DNA from: Clostridiales bacterium
Lineage (GTDB): Bacteria > Bacillota > Clostridia > Oscillospirales > Acutalibacteraceae
Length of the DNA: 64,000 nt
Assembly (NCBI GenBank): GCA_012839185.1
Contig: DUNU01000015.1
Coordinates: forward strand, 62,001 to 126,000
Direction: 5' to 3'
The notes below the pieces were generated by a model. It was given only the letters and a program-made list of their open reading frames with translations. It was not told the origin of the DNA and did not search any database. The translations under genes were made by a program, and so were the position numbers. Every line of letters starts with the position of its first letter. Positions within the stretch are counted from its first letter, which is position 1. Below are positions 1 through 9,230 of the stretch, piece by piece.

Positions 1-2306
1 ACCTTAATTTCCGTATTTGCCTTTGTTGTACGTACCCAGAAAGCACGAACACCGCCGATAAAGGCAATCTTATCGGGACCGATTATTTCTCCGCCGCTTA
101 CTTTAACTGAAACAGCGTTGTTTGCATAGGTCAGACGATTGTTGTTCTGATCGATTGCTTCAAGTTCAATTCTTGTTACGTCATAGGTATCGCCGTGATA
201 AAGTTCGGTTGAATCGGGGGTGGCGGTAAAGTCAACACTATTGCAGGCTGTCTTTGTGATAGATTTAACAAGCTTGGAATCTTTATAGCCTTCGTATGTA
301 TAAGTAATCTGTTCGTCTCCCCAATTTGCAACATATTTTGTAAGTAAATCAATAAACTGCGGTAAAGTCTTACCGGAAGTTAAGAAACCGGCTGCGAGTT
401 TTAAGTAATACTGCGGAGGAATAAGGAAGCCGTCCATACTTGCCCTGACGATAACATCGCGAAGTAAATTAGCGGGTAGATTTTTTAGATTTTCAACTGT
501 TTTAAGGTCGTCACCCAGATAGTCATCGGGAGTCATCGGAGCGTGAGCAAGGTGTGGGAACATCTTTTTGTTCGGATAGACAACACTCTTTAATTTTCCG
601 TTTTTGTAAACCTTGACATAATCACAGTTTGTGAAGATATAAACCTGACCTCTGAACCCGCCGGGGTGATCGCCGATGTCCATAGATGAACTTACTTCCA
701 TAACAGGGAACTCATCTTGTTGAGAAGCATATACGGAAGCGGCGAGTTTAGGAATGCGGAACATATCCGTTACACCGTGATAACAAATTCTGTCGCCCGA
801 ACCAAAGTCTTTGTGTGTGTTATAATCAGCCATGCACCAGCCGATAGCTCCTGAAATTCGCTTGTTGCCGTAAGCGGCATTTTGAACTCTTGCGTGACGC
901 AGAGCATGTTCCGTGCGAACTCCCTCTTTGTCGAATGACTTTGTGGGGAACATGTGTCCGTTATATTCGGTAACAAGATAGGGAGCAGTTACGCCTGTTA
1001 CGATTGCAGGAGGAAGCAGAGTGATTTTGCCGCCGCTATGAGAGAAGTCATTATAGGTGTAGACATCTTCAAGGAGGCTGCTTCTGGGCATATTCCTTAC
1101 ACCGCCGGTCTGACGAGTTGGGTCAAGCTCACGACAGAGTTTGTTTGTTTCAGTATAGAATTCATCGCAGTCAACGCCTTCATTTACACGAACACCCCAA
1201 AGGATGACTGAAGGATGGTTGCGGTCACGAAGCACCATTTTGCGAATATTTTCAAGACAGTTTTCTCTCCATTCGCCTTCACCCAAATGCTGCCAGGAGG
1301 GCATTTCTGTAAATACCAAAAGACCGATTTCATCACATTTATTTAAGAAATGGATGCTGTCGGGATAATGTGCCGTGCGAACTAAATTACAGCCCAATCT
1401 GTTTTTCATCAATAAAGCATCAGCCTCTTGTGCAGATTTCGGCATTGCATTGCCGACATAAGGATATGACTGATGTCTGTTAAGACCTCTCAGTTGCAAT
1501 TTTTCGCCGTTTAAGTAAAATCCGTCTCTCTTGAATTGAGCAGTTCTGAACCCGAATCTTTCGCTTTTTTCATCTTCTTCATATTTTACTTTAAATGTGT
1601 AAAGTTGTGGAGCATCAAGTGTCCAGAGTTTTAAGTCGGGAAGACGCCATTTAATGTTTAACTTTTTACCTTTGACATTGCAAGTTTGGTTTGCAATCTC
1701 TTTTTCGTCGTCAAATAAGGCAAGATTTACTTTACCTTCTGCAAAATCAGAGAATGAAATGTCAGCGTCGATAACTTTCTTGCTCGCAAGAGTATCAAGA
1801 GTACGAATGAAAATATCGTCAATATAGACCTTTTCAACAATCTCAAGCCATACTTCGCGATATATTCCGCCATATACAAGATAGTCAACCATATGACCGA
1901 AAGGAGGAATTTCTTTGCGTTCAGTTGAATCAAGCATTACGGAGATAACATTCTCTTTTGTGTTGATAAATTCGGTAATATCAAATGTAAATGGGGTATA
2001 TCCGCCCTTATGAGAGCCGACTTCTTTGCCGTTAAGATAAACTACGGCATAGTTTGCCGCACCTTCAAAATGAAGCAAAACTCTTCTGTCGTTTTTATAT
2101 GCTTCGGCAGGGAGTGTAAAACTTTTACGATAGCAAGATACAAATTGGAACATACGCTCATCAAAATAATTAAGCGGAATTTCCTTGTTGCAGTGGGGGA
2201 TGTCAACGGAAATAAAGTCAGAATCATCATATGACTTTTTGAACATTTCAGGCTCAAATTTCTCGTTGTATTTCCAATCGAAATTTAGCGGGATTACTTT
2301 ACGCAT
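1..2306 (-). CDS. Glycoside hydrolase family 2 enzyme (beta-galactosidase/beta-glucuronidase-like), C-terminus cut by window edge
   Basis: The open frame runs from an ATG at 2304-2306 off the left edge (about 768 codons visible). The start follows GGAGG and overlaps the last codons of the cca gene by 13 bases, so translation is probably coupled. The N-terminus looks like a GH2 sugar-binding domain. About residues 302-315 read NRLGCNLVRTAHYPDS, a GH2 barrel signature. E376 in WGVRVNEG is the expected acid/base and E447 in LVTEYNGHMFP the expected nucleophile. C-terminal Ig-like repeats follow and are incomplete. No signal peptide is seen, so it is probably cytoplasmic and acts on imported oligosaccharides. 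Family assignment is firm; substrate (galactoside, glucuronide or other) is not resolvable from sequence. Confidence 0.93.
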   Translation of the reverse strand, partial: MRKVIPLNFDWKYNEKFEPEMFKKSYDDSDFISVDIPHCNKEIPLNYFDERMFQFVSCYRKSFTLPAEAYKNDRRVLLHFEGAANYAVVYLNGKEVGSHKGGYTPFTFDITEFINTKENVISVMLDSTERKEIPPFGHMVDYLVYGGIYREVWLEIVEKVYIDDIFIRTLDTLASKKVIDADISFSDFAEGKVNLALFDDEKEIANQTCNVKGKKLNIKWRLPDLKLWTLDAPQLYTFKVKYEEDEKSERFGFRTAQFKRDGFYLNGEKLQLRGLNRHQSYPYVGNAMPKSAQEADALLMKNRLGCNLVRTAHYPDSIHFLNKCDEIGLLVFTEMPSWQHLGEGEWRENCLENIRKMVLRDRNHPSVILWGVRVNEGVDCDEFYTETNKLCRELDPTRQTGGVRNMPRSSLLEDVYTYNDFSHSGGKITLLPPAIVTGVTAPYLVTEYNGHMFPTKSFDKEGVRTEHALRHARVQNAAYGNKRISGAIGWCMADYNTHKDFGSGDRICYHGVTDMFRIPKLAASVYASQQDEFPVMEVSSSMDIGDHPGGFRGQVYIFTNCDYVKVYKNGKLKSVVYPNKKMFPHLAHAPMTPDDYLGDDLKTVENLKNLPANLLRDVIVRASMDGFLIPPQYYLKLAAGFLTSGKTLPQFIDLLTKYVANWGDEQITYTYEGYKDSKLVKSITKTACNSVDFTATPDSTELYHGDTYDVTRIELEAIDQNNNRLTYANNAVSVKVSGGEIIGPDKIAFIGGVRAFWVRTTKANTEIK

Positions 2307-3628
2307 AACATATCCTCCAAGTAGTCTAATATATTTTTTTTCTTGTTTGGAATAACTTCTTCAATCACGGCATCAAGAGCTGTATTTAGCATATCTCCGA
2401 CTTTTTCACCCGTAATGCCGATTTTTATTAAATCATTTCCTGTAATATGAAGTTGATTTAATGAATAACATTCATTATTTTCTTTGATTTGAGCATACCA
2501 AGACAATGCATTTTGAACTTCATGGCTTATGTCATTGAAACCGTCCGACAATGCTCCTCTGTCCGCTTTTCGTATTTTCATCATACGAAGGAAATTTTCA
2601 TCTCCCGTATCACGCAAATACTTTTTAACATCAATTTTTGTAAGCGGAACACGTTTGTCGTGAATACCGACCAGATAAGAAACCGTATCAACGGTTTTGT
2701 TATCGAGTTTAAGTCGTTTAAGAACTTTTAATGCAATCTCTCCACCGACAGCAGCGTGATTTTTGAATGTGCTGTTACCGTCTACATCAAAGCTTTCAGT
2801 CGGAACTTTGCCGATATCATGAAGCAGCATGGTAAGCCTTAATATTTTGTCTTTTTCGATATTATTAATAGCATGACAAGTATGATTCCAAATATCATAA
2901 GCATGTTTTTTGCCTATTTGTTCGTGTTTATATTCACATTCAAGTTCGGGAATAAATTCAAATATTACAGGTCCGTATTCGCTTAAAACTTCGCAGGCAT
3001 ATTCGCCGCATAAAAGTTTTATAAGTTCAGCGGCAAGACGTTCCACACTGATGTTTTTAAGGAGGTGCTTGTTTCTGAAAATGGATTCTTTTGTTTTTTC
3101 TTCAATAGCAAATCCAAGTTGTGCTGCAAAGCGAATCGCACGCATAATACGCAAAGCGTCTTCATTGAATCTCTTGTCCGGCTCGCCTACGGCACGGATA
3201 ATCTTGTTTGCCAAATCCTCCAAACCGCCAAGTTTATCGACAAACCCTTCTTTTATACTATAGCACAGGGTGTTTATCGTGAAATCCCGTCTTAATAAAT
3301 CATCGGTAAGATTTCTTGAGAATATTACTTCTTCCGGATGACGATTGTCTTTATAGTTTCCGTCAATTCGATATGTTGTAACTTCGACGTTAATTTTGTC
3401 AGTAACGACGGTGACGGTACCGTGTTTAATTCCGGTGGGTACTGTGCGATAATCGTTGAACAATTCGATAATTTGATCGGGTGTGGCATTTGTGGTAATA
3501 TCCCAATCAAAGTTTTCTCTTTTGAGAATTGAATCGCGAACACATCCGCCCACCAAATATCCTTCGTATCCGTTATCGGAAAAACGAGTAAGAAGTTTTT
3601 TTATTGAAGTCGGTAATTTTATTTCCAT
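2294..3628 (-). CDS. cca: CCA tRNA nucleotidyltransferase with HD domain
   Basis: Predicted to add or repair the 3' CCA of tRNAs. The N-terminal class II nucleotidyltransferase fold shows LVGGCVRDS and the catalytic DxD in NFDWDITTNATP. It is followed by the RNA-binding region (LRIMRAIRFAAQLGF) and a C-terminal HD domain (LTMLLHDIGKV). The chosen ATG at 3626-3628 has GGAG six bases upstream; longer in-frame starts lack a ribosome site and extend into the promoter. Length 444 residues is normal for the family. Because at least one tRNA in this window (24153-24228) already encodes CCA, the role here may be mainly repair. It is the first gene of a two-gene unit with the GH2 hydrolase. Confidence 0.95.
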   Translation of the reverse strand: MEIKLPTSIKKLLTRFSDNGYEGYLVGGCVRDSILKRENFDWDITTNATPDQIIELFNDYRTVPTGIKHGTVTVVTDKINVEVTTYRIDGNYKDNRHPEEVIFSRNLTDDLLRRDFTINTLCYSIKEGFVDKLGGLEDLANKIIRAVGEPDKRFNEDALRIMRAIRFAAQLGFAIEEKTKESIFRNKHLLKNISVERLAAELIKLLCGEYACEVLSEYGPVIFEFIPELECEYKHEQIGKKHAYDIWNHTCHAINNIEKDKILRLTMLLHDIGKVPTESFDVDGNSTFKNHAAVGGEIALKVLKRLKLDNKTVDTVSYLVGIHDKRVPLTKIDVKKYLRDTGDENFLRMMKIRKADRGALSDGFNDISHEVQNALSWYAQIKENNECYSLNQLHITGNDLIKIGITGEKVGDMLNTALDAVIEEVIPNKKKNILDYLEDMLCVK

Positions 3629-3654
3629 ATATAACTCCATTATAATATGGATAT

Positions 3655-3683
3655 ATAATATCATTTTTACTTTCAAATGTCAA
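3655..3683 (-). promoter_or_regulatory. Sigma-A promoter for cca-GH2
   Basis: On the minus strand TTGACA (3678-3683) and TATTAT (3655-3660) are separated by 17 bases, ending 27 bases before the cca start codon. Confidence 0.75.
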
Positions 3684-3693
3684 GTATTATGAC

Positions 3694-3721
3694 TTGCATT
3701 TTTATGCTTTTATGGTATAAT
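3694..3721 (+). promoter_or_regulatory. Sigma-A promoter for nitroreductase
   Basis: TTGCAT (3694-3699) and TATAAT (3716-3721), spacer 16. Its -35 lies only 10 bases from the -35 of the divergent cca promoter. Confidence 0.7.
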
Positions 3722-3738
3722 GAATATGAGGTGATATT

Positions 3739-4281
3739 ATGAATGAAACAATTAAAGCAATAATCGAACGAAGAACGATCAGAGATTATACTGATCAACA
3801 AATATCTGACGAACAGTTGAATATTTTGCTCGACTCGGCAATCTGGGCACCGAGTGCAAGAAATAAACAACCTTTGTTAATTCGTGTCTTACAAGGTAAA
3901 GATATTCTTGACAAGATGAATTTTGATTTCAAGGAAACTGTCGGTTGGGATACCCCCGCTTATACCCGTTATAATGAAAATCCTGTTCATCATAACGCTC
4001 CGACAATGATATTTTTGTTTGCAGACAGTGAAAATTCCTGTGCAATGGATGCGGGAATTATGGTTGAAAATATTGCGATTGCAGCGGAAAGCATAGGTTT
4101 GGGTACAGCAATAATCGGAAGTGTTCGAGAATTATTCGGTGGACAATTTGCTGATAAGTGGTATGATATTTTGGATATTCCGAAAACAAATCCGTTTATG
4201 ATTGCTATTTCTGTCGGTTACAAGGCAGAAAACCCTGAACCGAAAGAACGAAAAGAAAACATGGTAAAAATTATAAAATAA
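3739..4281 (+). CDS. Nitroreductase family FMN-dependent oxidoreductase
   Basis: A 180-residue protein of the NfsB/FRP-like nitroreductase family, which uses FMN and NAD(P)H to reduce nitro compounds, quinones or flavins. The FMN-phosphate binding motif RRTIRDYTDQQI is at residues 12-23, WAPSARNKQP follows near residue 36, and IGLGTAIIGSVRE near residue 120 matches the cofactor/dimer region. GAGGTGAT lies just before the ATG at 3739. It is monocistronic, bounded by its own promoter and a strong terminator. The physiological substrate cannot be told from sequence. Confidence 0.9.
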   Translation: MNETIKAIIERRTIRDYTDQQISDEQLNILLDSAIWAPSARNKQPLLIRVLQGKDILDKMNFDFKETVGWDTPAYTRYNENPVHHNAPTMIFLFADSENSCAMDAGIMVENIAIAAESIGLGTAIIGSVRELFGGQFADKWYDILDIPKTNPFMIAISVGYKAENPEPKERKENMVKIIK

Positions 4282-4283
4282 GC

Positions 4284-4312
4284 AAGAGGTGGAGAAAAAT
4301 CCACCTCTTTTT
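4284..4312. terminator. Rho-independent terminator, shared by convergent genes
   Basis: A 10-bp stem, AAGAGGTGGA (4284-4293) with TCCACCTCTT (4300-4309), 6-base loop, followed by T-rich sequence. It sits between the nitroreductase and the convergent permease gene. Confidence 0.85.
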
Positions 4313-4330
4313 GTGTTTTATCGAGAGTTT

Positions 4331-5728
4331 TTATTCCTGACCTCTCTCTGCTTGGTATTCTTCATCTGTTTTAAGGATGATATTATCAGCATTCTTTTTA
4401 TAGAATGCAAATGCAGCGAGAATAAATACAATACAGATTGCCGCATAAAGAATGAAAGCAAGTTTTACACAAGCACCTGAGAAGATGATAAGGGAGCCGA
4501 TGGAGGCAAGGATGGGACTGATAAGTCCGAGGAATATGTTTTTGATTTCTCCTTTTTTCCATAGTTGAATAACATGAACATAGAGGATGATATAGAGAAG
4601 ATAAAGAACGCAAATGGAAATTTCGGAAATGTCCAAACCGGATACAAAATCATTTTTGCTGTTTAAGAAAAGCTGGTTAAGAAGAAGATATGCCATAGAA
4701 AGAGCATAGACAAGAACTGCGGAGTTTGTGGGCATTCCTCCCAATTTATTGTTTTCTTTCTTAAATATCTTTGATGCAGGCATCATGTTACGAAGTGCAA
4801 GGGAATAGGGAAGTCGGATAAGACCGAGAACAACGCCGTTTACAGTACCCAATATAGAGATTACTACGGCAATAAGAACAAGTTTTGAGCCAAAATCGCC
4901 GAAGAGTTGATTTGAGGCAACACTGATAGCATCATCACCTAATTCCATAACAACTTCGGGAGATAAATAAGATGTGATACCCAAGAAATATGCTACATAT
5001 ACAACGAGAACAAAAATCGGAGCGACAGTAAGAGCAAGAGGTAGGTTTCTTTTGGATTTTTTGATTTCATGACAAATTGATGTTGAAACAATCCAGCCGT
5101 CATAAGAGAATGCAATGGGACCGAATGCGGCGAGCCAGCCGAGATTTTTGATGCTTGAAGTGAATGCATCTCCGGATGCTCCGGTCAACATTTCGCCGGT
5201 ATTTCCTTTGATTAAACCAATGACAGAAATAAGGATAAGCGGAATAATCTTAATAACCATTGATGCGTTTTGGAAGAAGCCGCCGAGTTTTGCCGAGAGT
5301 GCATTTGCAAGATAGAGGAAAGTCAGGACTATTGCACCTATGATTGTATTCCTTGTAACTGAGAAACCCTCAAAGCCCAAAACTTGGCTTAAATAGATTC
5401 CCGATGCCCAGGCAACAACGGCAGAAAGTGTAGGCAGATAGAGAAATGATTCAAACCAACCGAATACTGTTGCCATACCTATACCGTAGGAATCCTCAGC
5501 ATATGAAACAAGTCCGCCGGGTTTGTCGGTACGAATGGCAAGTTGAGAAATCGAGAGTGCACCGAAGACAACGGCTATTGCCGCCACAACGAAGATGATA
5601 ACGCCAAGCCATACATTTCCGTTAGCGTATCTGAGAATGTCGTCTGCTTTGAAGAAAATACCTGAACCGATAACAATACCGGTTATCATGGTGATCGCTG
5701 TGAACAGACCGTAATTTCTTTTATGCAT
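4331..5728 (-). CDS. APC-superfamily amino acid permease
   Basis: About 465 residues with roughly twelve hydrophobic segments. The first segment carries ITGIVIGSGIFFKADDIL, the helix-1 substrate-site signature (GSGIF) of the LAT/APC amino acid-polyamine transporters. A helix-6-type FAFGPIAFSYDGW region matches the family. It is predicted to exchange or take up amino acids at the plasma membrane. The start MHKRNYG is preceded by AAGGAG; an upstream TTG start would add 26 residues without a ribosome site. It is a single gene with its own promoter. Substrate unknown. Confidence 0.9.
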   Translation of the reverse strand: MHKRNYGLFTAITMITGIVIGSGIFFKADDILRYANGNVWLGVIIFVVAAIAVVFGALSISQLAIRTDKPGGLVSYAEDSYGIGMATVFGWFESFLYLPTLSAVVAWASGIYLSQVLGFEGFSVTRNTIIGAIVLTFLYLANALSAKLGGFFQNASMVIKIIPLILISVIGLIKGNTGEMLTGASGDAFTSSIKNLGWLAAFGPIAFSYDGWIVSTSICHEIKKSKRNLPLALTVAPIFVLVVYVAYFLGITSYLSPEVVMELGDDAISVASNQLFGDFGSKLVLIAVVISILGTVNGVVLGLIRLPYSLALRNMMPASKIFKKENNKLGGMPTNSAVLVYALSMAYLLLNQLFLNSKNDFVSGLDISEISICVLYLLYIILYVHVIQLWKKGEIKNIFLGLISPILASIGSLIIFSGACVKLAFILYAAICIVFILAAFAFYKKNADNIILKTDEEYQAERGQE

Positions 5729-5842
5729 TTTTAACTCCTTTTTTGGATTATGATACAATATTTTACGGATATCAGTCCGTGAAATACAAGCACATAAATT
5801 GCTCAATTTTAGCTATTTTTATGAAAATTTAATTATGTTCCA

Positions 5843-5871
5843 TTTATACCATTTTTTTTAAAAAAGGTCAA
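5843..5871 (-). promoter_or_regulatory. Promoter for amino acid permease
   Basis: Minus strand TTGACC (5866-5871) and TATAAA (5843-5848), spacer 17, with an A/T-run spacer. Confidence 0.6.
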
Positions 5872-5903
5872 GCATTATTTTTACAAAATAAATAATTTAG
5901 TGC

Positions 5904-5932
5904 TTGAAATTTTCGGATGAACATGTTATTAT
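5904..5932 (+). promoter_or_regulatory. Promoter for the GH109-like/GtrA/GH51 operon
   Basis: TTGAAA (5904-5909) and TATTAT (5927-5932), spacer 17, about 48 bases before the first start codon. Confidence 0.6.
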
Positions 5933-5979
5933 GTTGTCTGATATATTATTAACGACTTTTTTTGAATAGGAAGGCAGTT

Positions 5980-7215
5980 ATGAAAACAGCAAATTTTGGT
6001 GTTATAGGTTTAAGCGGTAGAGGCAGCGGTATGCTTCGTGAGTTTTTGGCAGTACCCGGGGTAAACGTGGTTGCAGTTTGTGATTTATATGAAGATCGTG
6101 CAAAAGACGGTTTTAATATTGTAAAAGAAATTGCAGGAAATGAACCGGCGGTTTATCTTGACTACAAAGAAATGCTCAAGAGAGATGATATTGACGCAAT
6201 TTTCTGTGCAACAACCTGGATAACGCATGCCCGTATTGCAGTTGATTCTATGCGTGCCGGCAAGCATGTAGGTGTTGAAGTCGGCGGTGCTGCATCCGTT
6301 GAAGAATGTTGGCAGATGGTTAGAGCCTCAGAAGAAACCGGCAAGTTTTGTATGCTTCTTGAAAACTGTTGTTATGACCGTACAGAGATGGCGGTTTTTA
6401 ACATGTATAAGATGGGACTTTTTGGAGAGGTCGTTCATCTTGAAGGTGGTTACCGTCATGACCTTCGTGATGAAATATCCATGGGCAGAGAACTTCGTCA
6501 TGGCAGATTGGTCAACTTTAAGCACAGATGCGGTGACCTTTATCCGACACATCAACTCGGTCCGATTTGCAAACTTATTGACATTAACCGCGGCAACAGA
6601 CTTTTGACTATTTCATCCATCCCATCGAAAACAAGAGGACTTCGTGATTGGATTCGCAAAAACAAAGGTGTAGATGATATAGATGCCAATTACGAATTTT
6701 GTCAAGGTGATGTTGTTTCGTCCATGATTAAATGTGCGAATGGTGAAACTATTACATTACATCATGACTGTTCACTTCCTCGTCCATATTCCCGTGATTA
6801 TGTTGTTCAGGGAACAAAGGGAATGTATGAAGAAGATAAAGGTTTTTACTTGGATACTCCCGAATTTAAGGAAAAATACGGCAGCCATAATTGGGCTCCT
6901 GTTGATGAAATTCGTGCTGAATATGAACATCCCATTTGGAAAGAATATGAGCAGGAAAGTGCAAATCACGGTCACGGAGGCATGGATTTTTTGGTTTTAT
7001 CCGCTTTTGCCGAAGCAGTAATCAATGATGTAAAACCGCCGATTGACGTATATGATACGGCAACTTGGATGGTTATCACTTGCCTTTCGGAGCAAAGTTG
7101 TGCTATGGGCGGTATGCCCGTACCAATTCCCGATTTTACAAATGGTGCTTGGATAGACAGAGAACCTTATCGTAAGGGTAAATTTTGTCTTGAAGAAGTC
7201 TGTGTCGAAGAATAG
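5980..7215 (+). CDS. Gfo/Idh/MocA-fold protein resembling GH109 (NAD-dependent alpha-N-acetylgalactosaminidase-like)
   Basis: 411 residues. The N-terminal Rossmann domain has GVIGLSGRGSG (residues 7-17) and VAVCDLYEDR. Several positions match what I know of GH109: LLENCCYDR near 127-134, EGGYRHDLR near 155-163, YPTHQLGP at 188-195, a later LPRPYSRDY, and GHGGMD near the C-terminus. GH109 enzymes hydrolyse glycosides through an NAD-dependent oxidation at C3. No signal peptide is present, so a cytosolic glycosidase or sugar dehydrogenase is likely. The ATG at 5980 follows AGGAAGG; a TTG 18 bases upstream is less likely. It leads an operon with GtrA and GH51 genes. Plain oxidoreductase activity remains possible. 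Confidence 0.8.
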   Translation: MKTANFGVIGLSGRGSGMLREFLAVPGVNVVAVCDLYEDRAKDGFNIVKEIAGNEPAVYLDYKEMLKRDDIDAIFCATTWITHARIAVDSMRAGKHVGVEVGGAASVEECWQMVRASEETGKFCMLLENCCYDRTEMAVFNMYKMGLFGEVVHLEGGYRHDLRDEISMGRELRHGRLVNFKHRCGDLYPTHQLGPICKLIDINRGNRLLTISSIPSKTRGLRDWIRKNKGVDDIDANYEFCQGDVVSSMIKCANGETITLHHDCSLPRPYSRDYVVQGTKGMYEEDKGFYLDTPEFKEKYGSHNWAPVDEIRAEYEHPIWKEYEQESANHGHGGMDFLVLSAFAEAVINDVKPPIDVYDTATWMVITCLSEQSCAMGGMPVPIPDFTNGAWIDREPYRKGKFCLEEVCVEE

Positions 7216-7224
7216 GGGGAAACT

Positions 7225-7689
7225 ATGTCAGAACAGAAATTATCTAAAAAAGAAAACATCATTCAGATGGTGAAATTTGCTTTATTTTCAACGTCTGCCG
7301 GAATTATTCAAATCGGTTCTTTTACCGCATTGACTGAACTACCTCCGAGATTATTTGAAAAGGAACTTCCGTATTGGATTTGTTATCTGGTTTCTCTTGC
7401 ATTATCTGTCATATGGAATTTTACATTTAATCGTAAATTTACATTCAAATCTGCAAATAATATTCCGATAGCAATGCTTAAAGTTGCTGCATTTTACGCA
7501 GTATTCACGCCCGTTTCTACCTATTTGGGACACCTTGCAACTGAAAACGGTGCAAATCATTATTTGGTTGAAATTGTTACAATGCTTGCAAACTTGGTTA
7601 CGGAATATATTTACCAACGTTTCGTCGTATTCCGAAACTCGATTAATACGGCTGAGAAGAAAGCTAAAAAAGATAATGAGGGAGAATAA
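7225..7689 (+). CDS. GtrA-like small membrane protein
   Basis: 154 residues with four predicted membrane helices (about residues 15-35, 48-66, 85-105, 112-130). The sequence WNFTFNRKFTF between helices two and three is the typical GtrA family motif. GtrA proteins are thought to help flip or transfer lipid-linked sugars. A GGGGGAAAC ribosome site precedes the ATG, and the stop overlaps the GH51 start by one base (TAATG), so the two are translated together. Presence between two glycosidase-type genes is unusual and its role here is unknown. Confidence 0.85.
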   Translation: MSEQKLSKKENIIQMVKFALFSTSAGIIQIGSFTALTELPPRLFEKELPYWICYLVSLALSVIWNFTFNRKFTFKSANNIPIAMLKVAAFYAVFTPVSTYLGHLATENGANHYLVEIVTMLANLVTEYIYQRFVVFRNSINTAEKKAKKDNEGE

Positions 7690-9191
7690 TGGTTAAGGCA
7701 AAGATTATTATTAATAAAGAATTCGTTATCGGTGATGTTGATAAGAGGATTTACGGTTCATTCATTGAGCATTTAGGCAGAGCGGTATATCACGGAATAT
7801 ATGAACCCGATCATCCGCTTGCAGATGAAGACGGCTTTCGCACGGATGTTCTTGACCTGATTAAAGAAATTGATGTGCCGATAGTTCGTTACCCCGGCGG
7901 AAATTTCGTATCCGGTTATAATTGGACTGACGGTATCGGTCCAAAGGAGTTTCGTCCTCGTACTCTTGAACTTGCTTGGAGCACAACCGAAACCAATCAA
8001 TTTGGTACCGATGAGTTTGCGAAATGGTGTAAAAAAGCAAATACTGAAGCAATGATGGCGGTAAATTTAGGAACAAAAGGTATTGATGAAGCTCGTCATA
8101 TGGTTGAATATTGCAATCATAAATCAGGTTCATATTGGAGCGACCTTCGTATTAAAAACGGCACTTTTGAACCGCATGATTTCAAACTTTGGTGTCTTGG
8201 AAATGAAATGGATGGACCTTGGCAAATCGGTCATATGGAAGCCCACCACTACGGACTTAAAGCCAATTCCGCATCTCGTGCAATGAAGATGGTTGACCCT
8301 TCGATTGAAACCGTTTTATGCGGAAGTTCTGCAAGAAGCATGAAGACTTTCGGTGCTTGGGAAGCACAAACATTAGATTTATGTTATGATACCGTTGATT
8401 ATGTATCTCTTCATACATATTTCAATAATAATGAAGGCGATGTAAAAAACTTTCTTGCAAAATCTGTGGATTTAGAAGGTTTTATTGAAGATGTTGTTGC
8501 TGTCTGTGATTTTGTCAAGGCAAAGAGACACAGCAAAAAAACAATCAATTTGTCGGTAGATGAGTGGAATGTCTGGTATCATTCAAACGGTGCTCCTTTT
8601 GAAAGATGGAGTGAAGCACCGCATATTCTTGAGGATATTTATGATTTTGCCGATGTTTTGGTTGTCGGGCTTATGATGAATGCAATGCTCCGTCACTGTG
8701 ACAGGGTAAAAATAGCTTGTCTTGCTCAGCTCGTCAATGTTATTGCACCGATAATGACAGAAAACGGCGGAAAAGCATGGCGACAGACGATTTTCTATCC
8801 CTATAAATATGTTTCTCAATATGGCAGAGGCAAAGTCCTTCGTGCTTTATCACATTCAACAAAACATGATACCCGTGAATATACGGACGTTCCCGATATT
8901 GATACCGTTTCAATTCTTTCCGAAGACGAGGAATATGTCAATGTTTTCGCAATCAATCGTGATATGGAGAAAAAGGGCATTTTAGCAATCGAAATGCAGT
9001 GTCTTGACGGATATATTCCCGTTGAACATATCGAGATTTCCGGTTATGAACCTTCTGTAACAAATTCTGTTAATAAAGAAGTTGTAAGCCCTAAGGCCGC
9101 AGATTTGCCTGTCTTTGAAGACGGGGAATATAAATGCAGTCTATCTGCAATGTCATGGAATCTATTGAGATTCAAAAAAATTAATAATTAG
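7689..9191 (+). CDS. abfA: GH51 alpha-L-arabinofuranosidase
   Basis: 500 residues, the usual length for intracellular GH51 enzymes that remove L-arabinofuranose from arabinan or arabinoxylan fragments. RYPGGNFVSGYNW (67-79) is the conserved early barrel motif. E173 in WCLGNEMDGPW is the expected acid/base and E292 in LSVDEWNVWYH the expected nucleophile. The C-terminal part (about 380-500) is the beta-sandwich. There is no signal peptide, so it should act on imported arabino-oligosaccharides. It is the last gene of the operon starting at 5980. Confidence 0.95.
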   Translation: MVKAKIIINKEFVIGDVDKRIYGSFIEHLGRAVYHGIYEPDHPLADEDGFRTDVLDLIKEIDVPIVRYPGGNFVSGYNWTDGIGPKEFRPRTLELAWSTTETNQFGTDEFAKWCKKANTEAMMAVNLGTKGIDEARHMVEYCNHKSGSYWSDLRIKNGTFEPHDFKLWCLGNEMDGPWQIGHMEAHHYGLKANSASRAMKMVDPSIETVLCGSSARSMKTFGAWEAQTLDLCYDTVDYVSLHTYFNNNEGDVKNFLAKSVDLEGFIEDVVAVCDFVKAKRHSKKTINLSVDEWNVWYHSNGAPFERWSEAPHILEDIYDFADVLVVGLMMNAMLRHCDRVKIACLAQLVNVIAPIMTENGGKAWRQTIFYPYKYVSQYGRGKVLRALSHSTKHDTREYTDVPDIDTVSILSEDEEYVNVFAINRDMEKKGILAIEMQCLDGYIPVEHIEISGYEPSVTNSVNKEVVSPKAADLPVFEDGEYKCSLSAMSWNLLRFKKINN

Positions 9192-9196
9192 GATAT

Positions 9197-9220
9197 AAGA
9201 CGGGTTATATCCCGTCTTTG
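9197..9220 (+). terminator. Possible terminator after GH51
   Basis: An 8-bp stem AAGACGGG (9197-9204) / CCCGTCTT (9211-9218) with a 6-base loop. The following T-tract is poor (TGTAGTTT), so it may be leaky or act as an mRNA stabilising hairpin before the next gene. Confidence 0.5.
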
Positions 9221-9230
9221 TAGTTTAAAA

